NCBI GenBank assembly: GCA_016717725.1
Contig: JADKFA010000010.1
Coordinates: 110,162 to 174,161, forward strand
Direction: 5' to 3'
Length of the DNA stretch: 64,000 nucleotides
DNA from: Bacteroidota bacterium
Lineage (GTDB): Bacteria > Bacteroidota > Bacteroidia > AKYH767-A > OLB10
Numbering within the stretch: position 1 is the first letter of the stretch; every line of letters begins with the position of its first letter. Under the pieces are notes generated by a model. The model saw nothing but the letters and a program-made list of their open reading frames with translations, was not told where the DNA came from and ran no database searches. A program made the translations under genes and the position numbers. Shown here in pieces: positions 46,749-56,793 of the stretch.

Positions 46749-47230
46749 TTTAATTTGTTTTAGGTGATTATGAAGATGCTCCCATACAGAGCACCAATAC
46801 AAATTTGCAGATTTATTCCGGTTTTTCCAAATAATTGGGGTTTGGCAATGAAATTCCGTGAATTTTTTAGGATTTATGGGAGCTACAAGCTGCAAGCTGC
46901 AAGCTCAACTTCAAGCTGCAAGGAGATTTCCAATATTTGAATTTTAGATTTGAAAGAGACTTTTTTCATCACTAGAGCCACAAGAGGTCACTAAGTGCAC
47001 TAGAGGTTTTGAATTGAAGTTGAACTAAAGTGTTCTCATGACCTTTAGTGATCTTTAGTGTTTTAAAGAAAAGTCTCATCTGAAATTAAATTTTAGATGC
47101 AGCTAAAAATATACTAGAAGGAAAATCCCACACTGCTACAGGACAGTAGCTAGAATATTGTTATCAGGAAATATTTTCTAATATTTTTATAAATAAAAAA
47201 AGTATGTAAATATTTAATCCAGTGGTTAGG
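46749..47230. other. Intergenic region with dispersed repeats
   Basis: About 480 bases without a gene. It holds CAAGCTGCAAGCT repeats at 46880-46922, degenerate 'cactagaggt...tttagtgatctttagtg' words at 46970-47062, and a small hairpin GCTAC-AGGACA-GTAGC near 47136-47151. No promoter was recognised. Confidence 0.5.
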
Positions 47231-47584
47231 TTACCTAAACTCCACCACACCCGTCACCACACATTTGGTGGTGATGATAATACCAAAGTAGATGGAAGTT
47301 TTAAAGTTCAGGGTTTGGTTTACGAAAGCTTGATTCTTTTGCAAAGGATGATTCGCCATCATATTTTTCTTTGCAATACTGACCAATGTGAATTTTTCGA
47401 GTCCACCAAATCCAATAACGTAACGTGTAGAAGCTTCCCCTTCTACATTCATGTTAACATAGGAGAAATTAGCCGAACTTAAGGATGCAGAATTATAAAC
47501 AGTACCACTATGAATGGCGAAGCAGCCTGAGAAGATTACGGCTATGATGAGGAGGAAGAGTGATTTTAGGATAGGTTTTTTCAT
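47231..47584 (-). CDS. DUF6567-like lipoprotein
   Basis: A 117-residue lipoprotein with signal LFLLIIAVIFSGC. The body has SASLSSANFSYVNMNVEG, YVIGFGGLEKFTLVSIAKKN and NQTLNFKTSIYFGI. This resembles small Bacteroidota lipoproteins I recall as DUF6567, of unknown function. The gene is intact and stands alone. Confidence 0.62.
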   Translation of the reverse strand: MKKPILKSLFLLIIAVIFSGCFAIHSGTVYNSASLSSANFSYVNMNVEGEASTRYVIGFGGLEKFTLVSIAKKNMMANHPLQKNQAFVNQTLNFKTSIYFGIIITTKCVVTGVVEFR

Positions 47585-47656
47585 GGGTATTTGAATTGAA
47601 ACAAGTGGTTTTTTAGGTCAATTGTTATACTGGTTTTTAGTTTGTTGTTATATAAT

Positions 47657-48165
47657 CTATATCAATGGTTGTTCTAAAACAATTCCATTTTTAGTTAATG
47701 AATATATATAAATTTCCGGGTCTTTATTTCCAGATGCAGCTATAATAATTTCAGTTGTCTTGTTCAAAAATGGTTTAGTTGCTTTAAATAAGGCATCATT
47801 AATCTTTTCTCGATTTTTTTTGTTGGAATATTGGTAAATGAATAGTTTGATTTCGGCATTAACAACTAATAATTTTTGGAAATCGTAAATGATATAATCA
47901 TTTTTTGTACTCCATTCTATTTCACATGCTAGTTTTAGTCCACTAAAACATTCCGTCCAATTTTCAGTTTCTTTTGACCAACACAAATCAACTAACCATT
48001 CCCCATATTTTTTATTAGGATAATATTTAAGCCATTTTTACTTCCTAAATTCCCTAATTTTTTTACAAAGGCATGTGTCCACTTTTTGGTACCTTTATGA
48101 GTTTCTTCATGTACTTTTTTTAAAGTTTCTTTAATTTTATCATTCAATGTTAACTCTAATTCCAT
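47657..48165 (-). CDS. Hypothetical protein, frameshifted
   Basis: From an ATG at 48165 the frame reads MELELTLNDKIKETLKKVH and THAFVKKLGNLGSKNGL. It shifts around 48020-48035 and continues as CWSKETENWTECFSGLKLAC to the stop at 47657. About 170 residues when corrected, with charged helical ends, no signal peptide and no membrane span. The family is not recognised. It sits in the minus-strand run of accessory genes and is probably cytoplasmic. Confidence 0.5.
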
Positions 48166-48207
48166 GATATAAATAATTTATTCAAGTTAAAATTTAAAGT
48201 AGTTTCT

Positions 48208-48609
48208 TCAAATACTCAAGCCTGTTTTGAAAAAATGTTTGTACTCTTCTGCTGTGAAAATATCACTTTTATCGTTATTGCAAAAATAGCAGCTTAACAC
48301 ACAGTTGGCTTTTGAATATTTCCCTTCTGGATGCATCCTATCAAATTCTAACCACTGGCCTCGTGACTTACCTTGTTTACTTACGCCTTTCTCTGGAAAT
48401 CTTTTCGAGGTAAGTTTGCTAGTCATAATTAATTCTTGTAGCTCAGCTTCTATTAAACCGCAATAATAACATACTTTTGGTAGGGTTGAGTACCAATTAT
48501 AAAATTCATCAAAATTTAGGAATTCCGTCCTATTTTTACTATATCTAGGTTGAAACCAGTTTTTTAGTTTATCCATTGACTTAGCTTTGTATATAAATTT
48601 TTCTTCCAT
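48208..48609 (-). CDS. HNH-nuclease-like zinc-finger protein
   Basis: A 133-residue protein starting at MEEKFIYKAK. It has a CYYCGL pair near residue 48 and CYFCNNDKSD near 107, flanking LEFDRMHPEGKYSKANCVLS, which carries the D-R-H...N pattern of HNH/McrA-like nucleases. The first H is unusual (FDRMHPE), so activity is uncertain. The ATG at 48609 starts 2 bases after the stop of the upstream deiminase-like gene. It could be a small restriction- or homing-type nuclease. Confidence 0.6.
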   Translation of the reverse strand: MEEKFIYKAKSMDKLKNWFQPRYSKNRTEFLNFDEFYNWYSTLPKVCYYCGLIEAELQELIMTSKLTSKRFPEKGVSKQGKSRGQWLEFDRMHPEGKYSKANCVLSCYFCNNDKSDIFTAEEYKHFFKTGLSI

Positions 48610-48611
48610 AG

Positions 48612-49334
48612 TTATATTTTTATCGTCCAACTAATACAATTCAAAACTCCACCTTCATTGGCAATTGCTGTGCAATCAAGCGGGGTCGATTGGAAATATT
48701 GTGAGTAGATTTTTAATACTTCTTCGTTTGTGGCGCCTAGTTCTGCGAAGGTTGGAACAATGAAAAGGTTTTCCATTTGTAGGAAGTTTAGGTAACAACC
48801 AATAGCAACATCTACATTTTCATGATTTTTTCTTATGATTTCTTTGTAAGGGATTTTTATGGGGATAAGACTATGTTTTTCCATGGCTTTGTCGAAGGAG
48901 TTGATGAAAGATGGGCTATGCTTCGTGTCTGAATAGTCATTTACAAATACTGCTCGCTTCATTAAACCTCTTACCATGCCATCTGCATGTCCAAATTCAT
49001 CGTAGGGCATGTGAGGGATGATGTAAATGTTTTGTGTTTCAAAGAAGGATTGAAGCTCTGCCATTAACTCCTCTTTTGATAGGTTGGAATTATCTTTGAA
49101 AACTTTGTCGGTGATGACGATTCCTTGTCCACCTTTAATCACATTACCACCATCTAATACAATGGATGAAAAAACAGTTCTTGCTTTGATATCCTCCGGA
49201 ATGAGGTGGCTGTAATCTTCGTGATAAGTGAATTTAACGAATTTGTTGTACTTGACCTGGATGGGCATGTAATCCCGACACCAAATATCTTTTGCGTTTT
49301 CTAGTAGTTCATAGTTTATGCTTGCAGTATTCAA
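48612..49334 (-). CDS. Agmatine deiminase / peptidyl-arginine-deiminase-like protein
   Basis: A 240-residue guanidino-group-modifying enzyme. Motifs: DIWCRDYMPIQV near residue 16, VLDGGNVIKGGQG near 59, DEFGHADGMVRG near 111 (catalytic HxD), and NEGGVLNCISWTIK at the end (catalytic Cys). Length is short for the family (about 350), and its N-terminus appears to lie in the end of the upstream frame (NKLYLADQLQIDHPEFFK), joined by a shift near 49345-49352. The likely product converts agmatine to N-carbamoylputrescine or deiminates arginine. A restored start would lie around 49440. Confidence 0.72.
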   Translation of the reverse strand: MNTASINYELLENAKDIWCRDYMPIQVKYNKFVKFTYHEDYSHLIPEDIKARTVFSSIVLDGGNVIKGGQGIVITDKVFKDNSNLSKEELMAELQSFFETQNIYIIPHMPYDEFGHADGMVRGLMKRAVFVNDYSDTKHSPSFINSFDKAMEKHSLIPIKIPYKEIIRKNHENVDVAIGCYLNFLQMENLFIVPTFAELGATNEEVLKIYSQYFQSTPLDCTAIANEGGVLNCISWTIKI

Positions 49335-49860
49335 TATAACTATAAGCCTTGAAGAACTCTGGATGATCTATTTGTAGTTGATCTGCCAAATAGAGCTTAT
49401 TAGTTTCTTTATCGGTGACGAGTGCTTTACTATAATGGTTTTTCAGGGCGAAAATGATCCTCTGAACGGTACCGTCATTGAAAAGATTAACTAACGTTCC
49501 TTCTGAATATTTATCTTTTCGAATTATTGTCGTAATGAGTTTACACAGAGTAACCGCATCCAGTTTATTAAAATTTACTTTCGCACGATTGTTCAAAATC
49601 TCCATTCCTTCCTCCCATTCTTGCCAATCGAAGGAAATACATAATCCTAAGTCATAGGCTACATCAATAAATTGGAGTACAATTTCCGCATTATCAATTT
49701 CAGGCGCAAACACCACATCAGGAGTTAAGTATTGAATATCCTCCATTTCTCCAAAATTGGTGGTTTGTTCAATTTCTGGAAGTAAACTGAAGAGTTTGTT
49801 CCAATCGGAGGAAGTAAGTGTTGCTAGGTGTTGAGGGAGGGTGGATAAAGTGAGGTTCAT
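49309..49860 (-). CDS. DUF6508 domain protein
   Basis: A 183-residue frame with LCISFDWQEWEEGMEILNN near residue 92 and LDAVTLCKLITTIIRKDKYS near 118, which matches the DUF6508 pattern (W...G, then LTAIVR-type motif). The last about 40 residues (NKLYLADQLQIDHPEFFK) instead look like the N-terminus of the following deiminase. The true end of this gene is thus probably near 49435, after FALK. Function unknown. It is often found in accessory genome regions. Confidence 0.6.
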   Translation of the reverse strand: MNLTLSTLPQHLATLTSSDWNKLFSLLPEIEQTTNFGEMEDIQYLTPDVVFAPEIDNAEIVLQFIDVAYDLGLCISFDWQEWEEGMEILNNRAKVNFNKLDAVTLCKLITTIIRKDKYSEGTLVNLFNDGTVQRIIFALKNHYSKALVTDKETNKLYLADQLQIDHPEFFKAYSYIEYCKHKL

Positions 49861-49898
49861 AAATAAAATGAATTAAAAATATATGAGGAGAGTGACAG

Positions 49899-50504
49899 TT
49901 ACTTTGTTTTTCGTTCAAATCTTCTTTTTGATCTATTAAAAGCAGTTTCTTCCCATGTTGAATCATATCCTTCCCAGAAGAGGCGAATTTTTATTACTCC
50001 AGCATCTTTAGTGATTAAAATATCAATATCATCGTAACGAAAGAAAACATTGTTAATATCATAATCATCAGCTAAATATTTCTTGTTTTCTTCAATAATT
50101 TGATCAAGTTTAAAGAGGAATTCAATGGCTTTTTCTTTTTCAAAATTTTTGAATCTGAATTCTGTTGAACGTAAACCAAAAGAATTGGTTTGAGTTGAAT
50201 AAAAGCCAAGAACCATACCTTCTTTCTTTTTTTGATCGCATTTATATAATAAAGTAGTTAATTCTCCAGAGTTAGCAGCAGCTAAAGGGATAATTTCCAT
50301 TTTGATTACTTCGGTAGTAATTCCAAATACTTCTGATGCTAAAAAATATTTAGCTTGATACAATGCTATATCCTTGCTCCATTCTTTTGCATTAATGCCA
50401 ATTACTTTTGAATTTGATGTAGTTGCAACTTGACTATTTGCTATTCCAAAACTCAATAATATAACTATTAAAATACTGCTGATTTTTAATATTATTTTTT
50501 CCAT
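49899..50504 (-). CDS. Secreted hypothetical protein
   Basis: A 201-residue exported protein with signal peptide ILKISSILIVILLSFGIANSQ. The body has AKYFLASEVFGITTEVIKME and a C-terminal half rich in aromatic and charged residues (KYLADDYDINNVFFRYDDID), ending NRSKRRFERK. No family is recognised. It lies 54 bases after the stop of the trypsin-like protease and may be co-transcribed with it. Confidence 0.55.
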   Translation of the reverse strand: MEKIILKISSILIVILLSFGIANSQVATTSNSKVIGINAKEWSKDIALYQAKYFLASEVFGITTEVIKMEIIPLAAANSGELTTLLYKCDQKKKEGMVLGFYSTQTNSFGLRSTEFRFKNFEKEKAIEFLFKLDQIIEENKKYLADDYDINNVFFRYDDIDILITKDAGVIKIRLFWEGYDSTWEETAFNRSKRRFERKTK

Positions 50505-50558
50505 GAAATAAATTGGCTTCTAATTGTATCAAATAAAACTTGGTTTAATTTAAATTTG

Positions 50559-52105
50559 TTAATTTTCTACTTCAATAATGTAAATAAAGTTTTTAAGTAA
50601 TTTAACCTGCTCAGGTAAAGCTTTATTAATAAGATTACTTGACATTTGAAGTTTAGGATAAGTACTTAAGGATTCAAATAAATTTAATAAATAAATAGAC
50701 TTAATTGCATATGATGCATTTTCAGCGCCAAAATATTTTGCATTTATTATTCCAACTAAATTTCCTTTACTATCAAATACAGGTCCACCACTATTTCCGG
50801 GTTGAACTGGTGCAGTCATTTGGTAACTAGTAATATCTCCTTGATATCCAGAACTTGAACTAATAATTCCATTTGTTAATTTTACTTCATTACCCATTGT
50901 AGTAATTAAAGGATATCCAAGTACGAAAATTGAACTTCCTACATCCATATTTTTTTTATTTATTAAAAATGGAATTGATCCAAGTGAAGTAAAATTTAAA
51001 TCTTCAATTTTGATGAGCGCTAAATCGTTTTTTTTTGTCATCTATTAAGATAGTAGCATTATATGATTTTGAAAAATTTCCGTTAATACCTCTTACTCTG
51101 ATTGAAGTGGCTCCCTCGATTACATGATGATTTGTTGCAATTATTCCATCTGTAGATATGGCAAAACCAGTTCCTGAACTTGATCCGCTTTTTTAGAAGA
51201 TATTATATCGTTATAAGTTGGAAATAATTTGATAAATAAAGTACTTTCTCTATCGTGTAAAAGCACTTTCATTGTACCAGCTTCAAAAGCTATATACACC
51301 TCATTGTTTAATGATTTATTCTCCATAAACCAATCTGCTTTAATAAAGTGGGTGTAGCTGTTGGAAATAGTCTAGCTTTCAGTTCTCCTTCTTCCCAACC
51401 TAAACTATTGTTTGCCCCACTTAGGTAAATAAGGTTGTAGCCATCTTTGGTTTTTACTAACCCAAGTTTATATCTTGAGCCAGAAGTTGATCCAGTTGTA
51501 CTTTCAAAAATTCCTTCTAGTTGATCTACACCATCATCTTTAAACTGCTTTTTTAGTTCTTCCTCTGTCCATCTAGAAATTGATTTTTGGACGGTTACAT
51601 TTTCGGATTGAAAAGGACTTTTTTTATTACCATACATTTTCAAAAATGCATTATGAAAATCTGTTGAACTAATGGTTGTACTACTTGCCCAAATACTATT
51701 AGTTGCAACAAAAGAAAAAGAATCTTCATTGCACGAAATAAAATTCAATTTTAAGTTAAGAAAGGAATTGTTCTTAAATTCCCAAGCAGGAGTTACCAGG
51801 GCTACTTCACAACTTGAAGTATAGTTGGAAAAAATTTGATATTTGGAGCCTACAGTTACTTCTTCAAATCCTATTTGTTTTAAATATCCTTTTAATCCAG
51901 AAATTACATAAGCCGTACCACTTGTTGGTTGATTAATTAATGTATTTAATTCATCGGTATTTAAAGTGATATGTGCATATCTACATTTAGATAGAAAAGT
52001 TTCAAAATCAAGAGATTTATTATTTTGAAAATAGGGAGTATAAACTTGACTGATACAAAAATGAGAAGAAAGTATAAATGTCAAAAGAATTATTAACTTC
52101 TTCAT
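50559..52105 (-). CDS. Secreted trypsin-like serine protease (S1C/DegP-like), frameshifted
   Basis: About 515 residues when corrected. 51308-52105 gives a signal peptide (LIILLTFILSSHFCISQ) and a non-catalytic N-terminal region including VDQLEGIFESTTGSTSG. 51141-51326 adds EVYIAFEAGTMKVLLHDRES. The catalytic domain follows over two shifts near 51040 and 51185: GFAISTDGIIATNHHVIEGA (His), NDLALIKIEDL (Asp) and APVQPGNSGGPVFDSKGN (Ser). No PDZ domain follows the catalytic domain. Exported, so periplasmic or surface acting. It is paralogous to the protease at 61487-62633 on the far side of the restriction locus. Confidence 0.82.
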
Positions 52106-52348
52106 AATATAAAGATTAATTACTTTATTTTAATTGTTTTTTATCAACCTCAACTAATTGTCCAACTTATAAACCCAATTCAAATCTCCAATTTATTTTC
52201 GACTTTTCCAAAATTGATTAAAAATACCTCCCTGTTTCTTGGCCTAGACTAAAACTAGCAAATTTCTAAACCAATATTTATATAATTAATTCTAAACTCT
52301 TCAGAAACAAGAAGATTCTTAATTCCTAATTCTGAATTCTGAATTAAA

Positions 52349-54812
52349 TTAAGCCACCTTCTCCGCATACAAATACTGTTGAAATTCAATAAACAATTTG
52401 CTGATGTTTGCAGCGTCACCTAAAATGTCTTTTGCGTCTTCTAGCGATTGGTATTTGTTTGTTAAGAGTATGGGCAGTTTTTCTTGATCTAGTTCTTCTA
52501 CTCCACTTTCAATGTATTTACTCAAAACAAATTGAATGAATTCCTTTTGTTTGTTGTTGAGCAATGCAAAGATGGTGGCTTGTGAGGTGGCAACTCGCTC
52601 TTCACGAGTCATAGATTTGTAGTTGCCATTAAAGACATATTCTAACACATCAAACAAATCACTCTTTTCCATGTTTACTAATTGTTGAACGACTAGTAAA
52701 TCGCTTTTTGGAAATCCTGCATCTTCTAGTTTTTCTAAAAGGGTTCGACGGGTCATTGGATTGCTCCAGAGTGTTCTTAGTTCTTGCTCATTTTTGAATA
52801 AATTGGGTAATTCACCAAACAAGTTGTTCAAGAATTCTTCTGCAGAAATAGGCGTTCCATCCGCACTCCAAAATGAAGTGGACATCATAAATTGAATTTC
52901 TCGCTCTTTTCCGTCGCGTAATTTTATTTTTATCTTTTTTTCTTGTTACAAGTGCAATTTAATTCTCCACAAATTTCACAAGGTTCTTTTGGAGGTTTTT
53001 CACAGACACAAGGTCTTTGACCACATACTTTGCAAGGCTCTTTTGGTGGATGCGGTTCGCCCTCTCCTTCTGGCCCTAAAGGCTCTCCATCCCATTCAGG
53101 GTCGGCAAAATGATGAAAAGCATCAACGTAATCATAAATAGTAAAAAACTCTTTCCCGTCAAACAATCGTGTACCACGCCCTACTATTTGCTTAAACTCG
53201 ATCATGGAATTGACAGGACGTAGTAATACAATGTTTCGAATGTTGCTTGCATCAACTCCTGTTGACAATTTTTGCGAAGTCGTTAATATGGTGGGAATGG
53301 TTTTTTCATTGTCTTGAAATGCTCTTAACTGTCTTTCCCCATCTTCTCCATCATTTGCAGTTACTCGGACACAATAAAAAGGATCTTTGCTCCGAGCATT
53401 TTGATTTATTAAATCTCTTATCAATCCAGCATGTCCTTGTGTAGCACAAAAAACGATTGCTTTTTCATTTTGGTTGGCACTTTCCAAGTAAATGTTCACT
53501 CGTTTTGCTTCTCTTGCAACAATTTCTATGCTGCGGTTAAAGTCTTTTTTCCTCATAGAGTTTATCCTTTTCTATTTCCCCTTCAACAATGGTATCGTCA
53601 GATGTATAGCGATAATCATCCAACGTGGTTTTAATACGTTTTACTTTGAATGGCGTTAAGAAACCATCGTTGATGCCTTCTTTCAGTGAATAAATATAAA
53701 CGGGTTCACCGAAGTATTTGTAGGTATCAACATTGTCTTTCCTTTTGGGAGTAGCCGTTAAGCCTAACTGAACAGCCGGAGAAAAATATTCTAAAATGCC
53801 TCTCCAGTTTCCTTCATCATTGGCTCCTCCGCGGTGACACTCATCAATAATGATAAGGTCAAAATAATCTGTTGGTATTGGCCAAAATTGAAATTCTCAG
53901 GTCATATTCTATCCCTGATTCGGCAGCGGTGGAATATTGTTTCGATTCATCAATATCATTTACCGTTTTTGCATTGGTCATAAAGGTTTGAAAAATGGTA
54001 AAGAAGATACTGCCGTTTGTAGGCACTTTTCCATTTTTCTTGATCTCACTGGGTTTAATACGCAACAATGCATCTTCGGGAAATGAAGAAAAAGCATTGT
54101 AAGCTTGATCCGCTAATATATTCCGATCTGCTAAAAATAATATCCGAGGTCTTCTTGATACGTAGTCTGTGCCAGCCGAAGACAAATTCCAACGTGTTTG
54201 AAATAATTTCCAAGCTATTTGAAAAGCTATGGCTGTTTTACCTGTGCCTGTGGCTAAGGTTAGCAGAATACGCTTTTGTCCATTGGCTAGGGCTTCTAAT
54301 GTGTTTCTAACGGCTAATTCTTGGTAATAGCGCAATTGCCAACTACCACTTTTATCTTCAAAGGGCACTTCTGAAAATTTATCACGCCATTCATTGATAA
54401 ATTTTATTTGAAGCATCGGCTGTTTTAGGATAAGTTTTATTCCATAATTCATCAGGCGTGAAATATTGATCCGTTAATCCTTCTTCGCCTGTTTGAAGGC
54501 AGATTCTATAAATTTCTTTTCCGTTAGTGGCATAAGTAAACGCTAAGCTCAATTTGGTTGCGTATTGTTTGGCTTGTGCAACTCCTTCCCCTACTTCCAA
54601 CTCATTACTTTTCGCTTCTATAACGGCAAGTTTAATTCCTTTGTACACCAATACATAATCGGCGGTAAGTTTCTTTCCTTTTATCCCGCCTGTTTGAATT
54701 TTTCCTGCAGTAATATGATATTCACGTAAAATCTTGGAACCTTCTACAACGCCCCAACACAAGCTGCTAACTTGGGATCGATGAGTTCCGCTCGTGTTTC
54801 TGCTTCGTTCAT
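52349..54812 (-). CDS. hsdR: Type I restriction endonuclease subunit R (HsdR), frameshifted
   Basis: About 820 residues when corrected, broken into four pieces. 54391-54812 has the nuclease motif ADYVLVYKGIKLAVIEAKS (PD-(D/E)XK) in a shifted frame after the start MNEAETRAELIDPKL. 53859-54452 has the helicase Walker A LTLATGTGKTAIAFQIAW. 53557-53859 contains IIIDECHRGGANDEG and LGLTATPKRKDN in an unopened frame. 52930-53556 has IVFCATQGHAGLIRDLIN and VGRGTRLFDGKEFF, then a Cys-rich tail with CKVCGQRPCVC and CEICGELNCTC. 52349-52888 is the C-terminal EcoEI-type domain. It cleaves DNA after ATP-driven translocation, together with HsdM and HsdS. Confidence 0.87.
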
Positions 54813-54912
54813 TTTTGTTGGTTCGTGAGTTTTTTGGCTGCACCTTCGTTGGGCTAATCATCGGATTGTTACTTGCTTCGATGGGCTGCACCCATTGGTT
54901 TTATTATGGGTT

Positions 54913-55003
54913 AGCCCTGAAGGGGCTTAATATGTAAACATCCCGTGAAGCGGGATGATATGCGCGAAGGAAACCTAATACAAGCCCTGAAGGGGCGTAA
55001 TAT
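54913..55003. repeat. Three TGAAG-loop hairpins downstream of the HUH transposase
   Basis: Hairpin 1 (54913-54927): stem AGCCC/GGGCT. Hairpin 2 (54939-54957): stem CATCCCG/CGGGATG. Hairpin 3 (54984-54996): stem GCCC/GGGC. All have the same loop TGAAG and are followed by (T)(A/G)ATAT. This is the layout of REP elements recognised by REP-associated tyrosine transposases. No equivalent hairpin was seen on the 5' side of the transposase gene. Confidence 0.75.
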
Positions 55004-55077
55004 TTCTTCTTCCTTAGTCCATCCATTTCTATGTCCTGTTATCTTTTTATATGATTTTAGATGATTCCTTCTTGATA

Positions 55078-55530
55078 TTAATCCCACACATACTTTTCAT
55101 TATATTCTACTTTATACTTTTCAAGAAATGCACGGTATTCTTCCTGAAATGTTTTTTTACGATGATGTTCGTGTTGGTTGGCTATATAAGCAATAACAGT
55201 TTCTACTTCAGATGGATTTACAGAAAATGCACCGTATCCATCTTGCCAATAGAAATTTTCGTAGCCTCTACCTTTTGTTTTTATCCATTTTGATGAATGT
55301 GATTTTAATTCTTCCATGAGTTTCATCAAGCTTATTTTTTTTGAGAGCATACACAGTATATGTATATGGTCGGTGTAGCCTCCCACTTTTATTACTTGAC
55401 AATCGAGTTGGTTACAAATGCCACCGAGGTAACTGTGTAATTCTTCTTCAACCGGAGGATGAATCAGTGGCTCCCTGTATTTGGTGCTGAAGACGATGTG
55501 TATGTAGTTTTTAACGAGCGACTGTCCCAT
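55078..55530 (-). CDS. IS200/IS605-type HUH (REP-associated) tyrosine transposase
   Basis: A 150-residue single-domain Y1 transposase. It has NYIHIVFSTKYREPLI at the start, the HUH motif GGYTDHIHILCMLSKKI near residue 50, WQDGYGAFSVNPSE near 94, and the catalytic Tyr in VIAYIANQHEHHRKKTFQEE near 114. The length and VIxYIxNQ-x-HH-x5-F-x-EE ending match REP-associated transposases common in Bacteroidota. No accessory TnpB is present. It interrupts the restriction locus between hsdS and hsdR in the same orientation. Hairpin substrates lie just downstream. Confidence 0.9.
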   Translation of the reverse strand: MGQSLVKNYIHIVFSTKYREPLIHPPVEEELHSYLGGICNQLDCQVIKVGGYTDHIHILCMLSKKISLMKLMEELKSHSSKWIKTKGRGYENFYWQDGYGAFSVNPSEVETVIAYIANQHEHHRKKTFQEEYRAFLEKYKVEYNEKYVWD

Positions 55531-55553
55531 ATTAGCATTACACTCTTTCAGTT

Positions 55554-56793
55554 TTATTGATGGTTTTGCTTTTTTTTTGATGTGTTACTCACATCATTTG
55601 AATTTACTATCACTTCATTGGTTTTCAACTCCCCACTAAACGCCTTCTGCAACACACTTTTTTTCAACGCCTCTAAATCATTTATTTTTTGCTGATAAAT
55701 GGCTTCTAATTTTTGGGTTTCGGCTGAAATGGAATCAAGTTTATTCATTAAACTTTTTTGCTCTTTCAAAGATTTCGGAAAAGCAATACTAAAAACTTCT
55801 AATTGCGCTTTTGTTAAATTTTCTCTTGTTGCTCCCTGTTCACCCGTGAATAATAATTGGTCTTTATAAAATTTCGATGTTAAAAGTAGATTTAAAAAGT
55901 TAGGATCAATGATTTCTTTTTTGACTCTGATAATTGAAACATGCTGATTAACTCTCGCTGGTAGAAACTTTTTTTGGAATAACACGGCATCTTGCTACAG
56001 AAGCACCAGTGATATTTAATAAAACATCATTTTCTTGAAGTGTAACATTATTCAATTCTTTGGCTTGTTGATCATCAATAAATGCAAGATTTTTTTCTCT
56101 AAATTCAAAATCGTGGACGTTCATACTTCTTACCAAAGAAATACCTTCTGATTTATAACTTTCGTTTCCACCTCTTGGTGTAGCACCACTTCCCAATTTT
56201 ATTCGTAATCTCGCTCAAAGTTCTCACTTCCCATCCTTCCCCTCCATGCTCTGTTGGTGAGCCTGCCGAACCAAACACCCCTTGCAAATAACTCTCAAAA
56301 AGCTCCTTTGTATTTTTAAGGTTTTGCTCGGTATTGGCTTTTGCCTTAGATATGGCGGCAAAGGCTTCATTTAAGACACTCACAATTTGTCGTTGCTCTG
56401 ATAGTGGTATCCACAAAAATGGTTCGCTTTTGTAATCCTTAAAGTAGATATGAGGAATGGCTGCACCTGCAACATATTTTTTGAAATCAACTGACATAAG
56501 CGAATAGTTTAGGTAGTCTATATCTATTCCGTCATTTGGTAAAATATATTGTAAAGTCCCGATAACAGAAGTATAGGCATCCATTTTAGTAACTCTGCCA
56601 ACTCCTGAACCATCTTTAACAATTGATAAATATGGTTTGTCCTGATGATAAAAACTTACATTCTTTATTAAACCACTTGCTCCAAAAATCGGGTATTCGC
56701 CGACTTCATTTTCCAATTGATTTTGTGATACATTTGATGATGCTTTATCACACACACATCTCCCAACTGCTTTATTTCCCAACCTTGTTTCAT
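55554..56793 (-). CDS. hsdS: Type I restriction specificity subunit S (HsdS), frameshifted
   Basis: About 413 residues when corrected. From the ATG at 56793 the frame reads MKQGWEIKQLGDVC, and a dinucleotide GT run near 56755 shifts into 56153-56833 (DKASSNVSQNQLENEVGEYP, IFGASGLIKNVSFY, then IPLSEQRQIVSVLNEAFAAI). 55948-56196 begins the second target-recognition domain (GSGATPRGGNESY), and 55554-55985 ends it (KALQ-type conserved helix SLKEQKSLMNKLDSISAE). Two half-subunits with TRD-helix repeats are clear. It determines the DNA target of the restriction complex. The start overlaps the ATPase stop by 4 bases. Confidence 0.85.
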
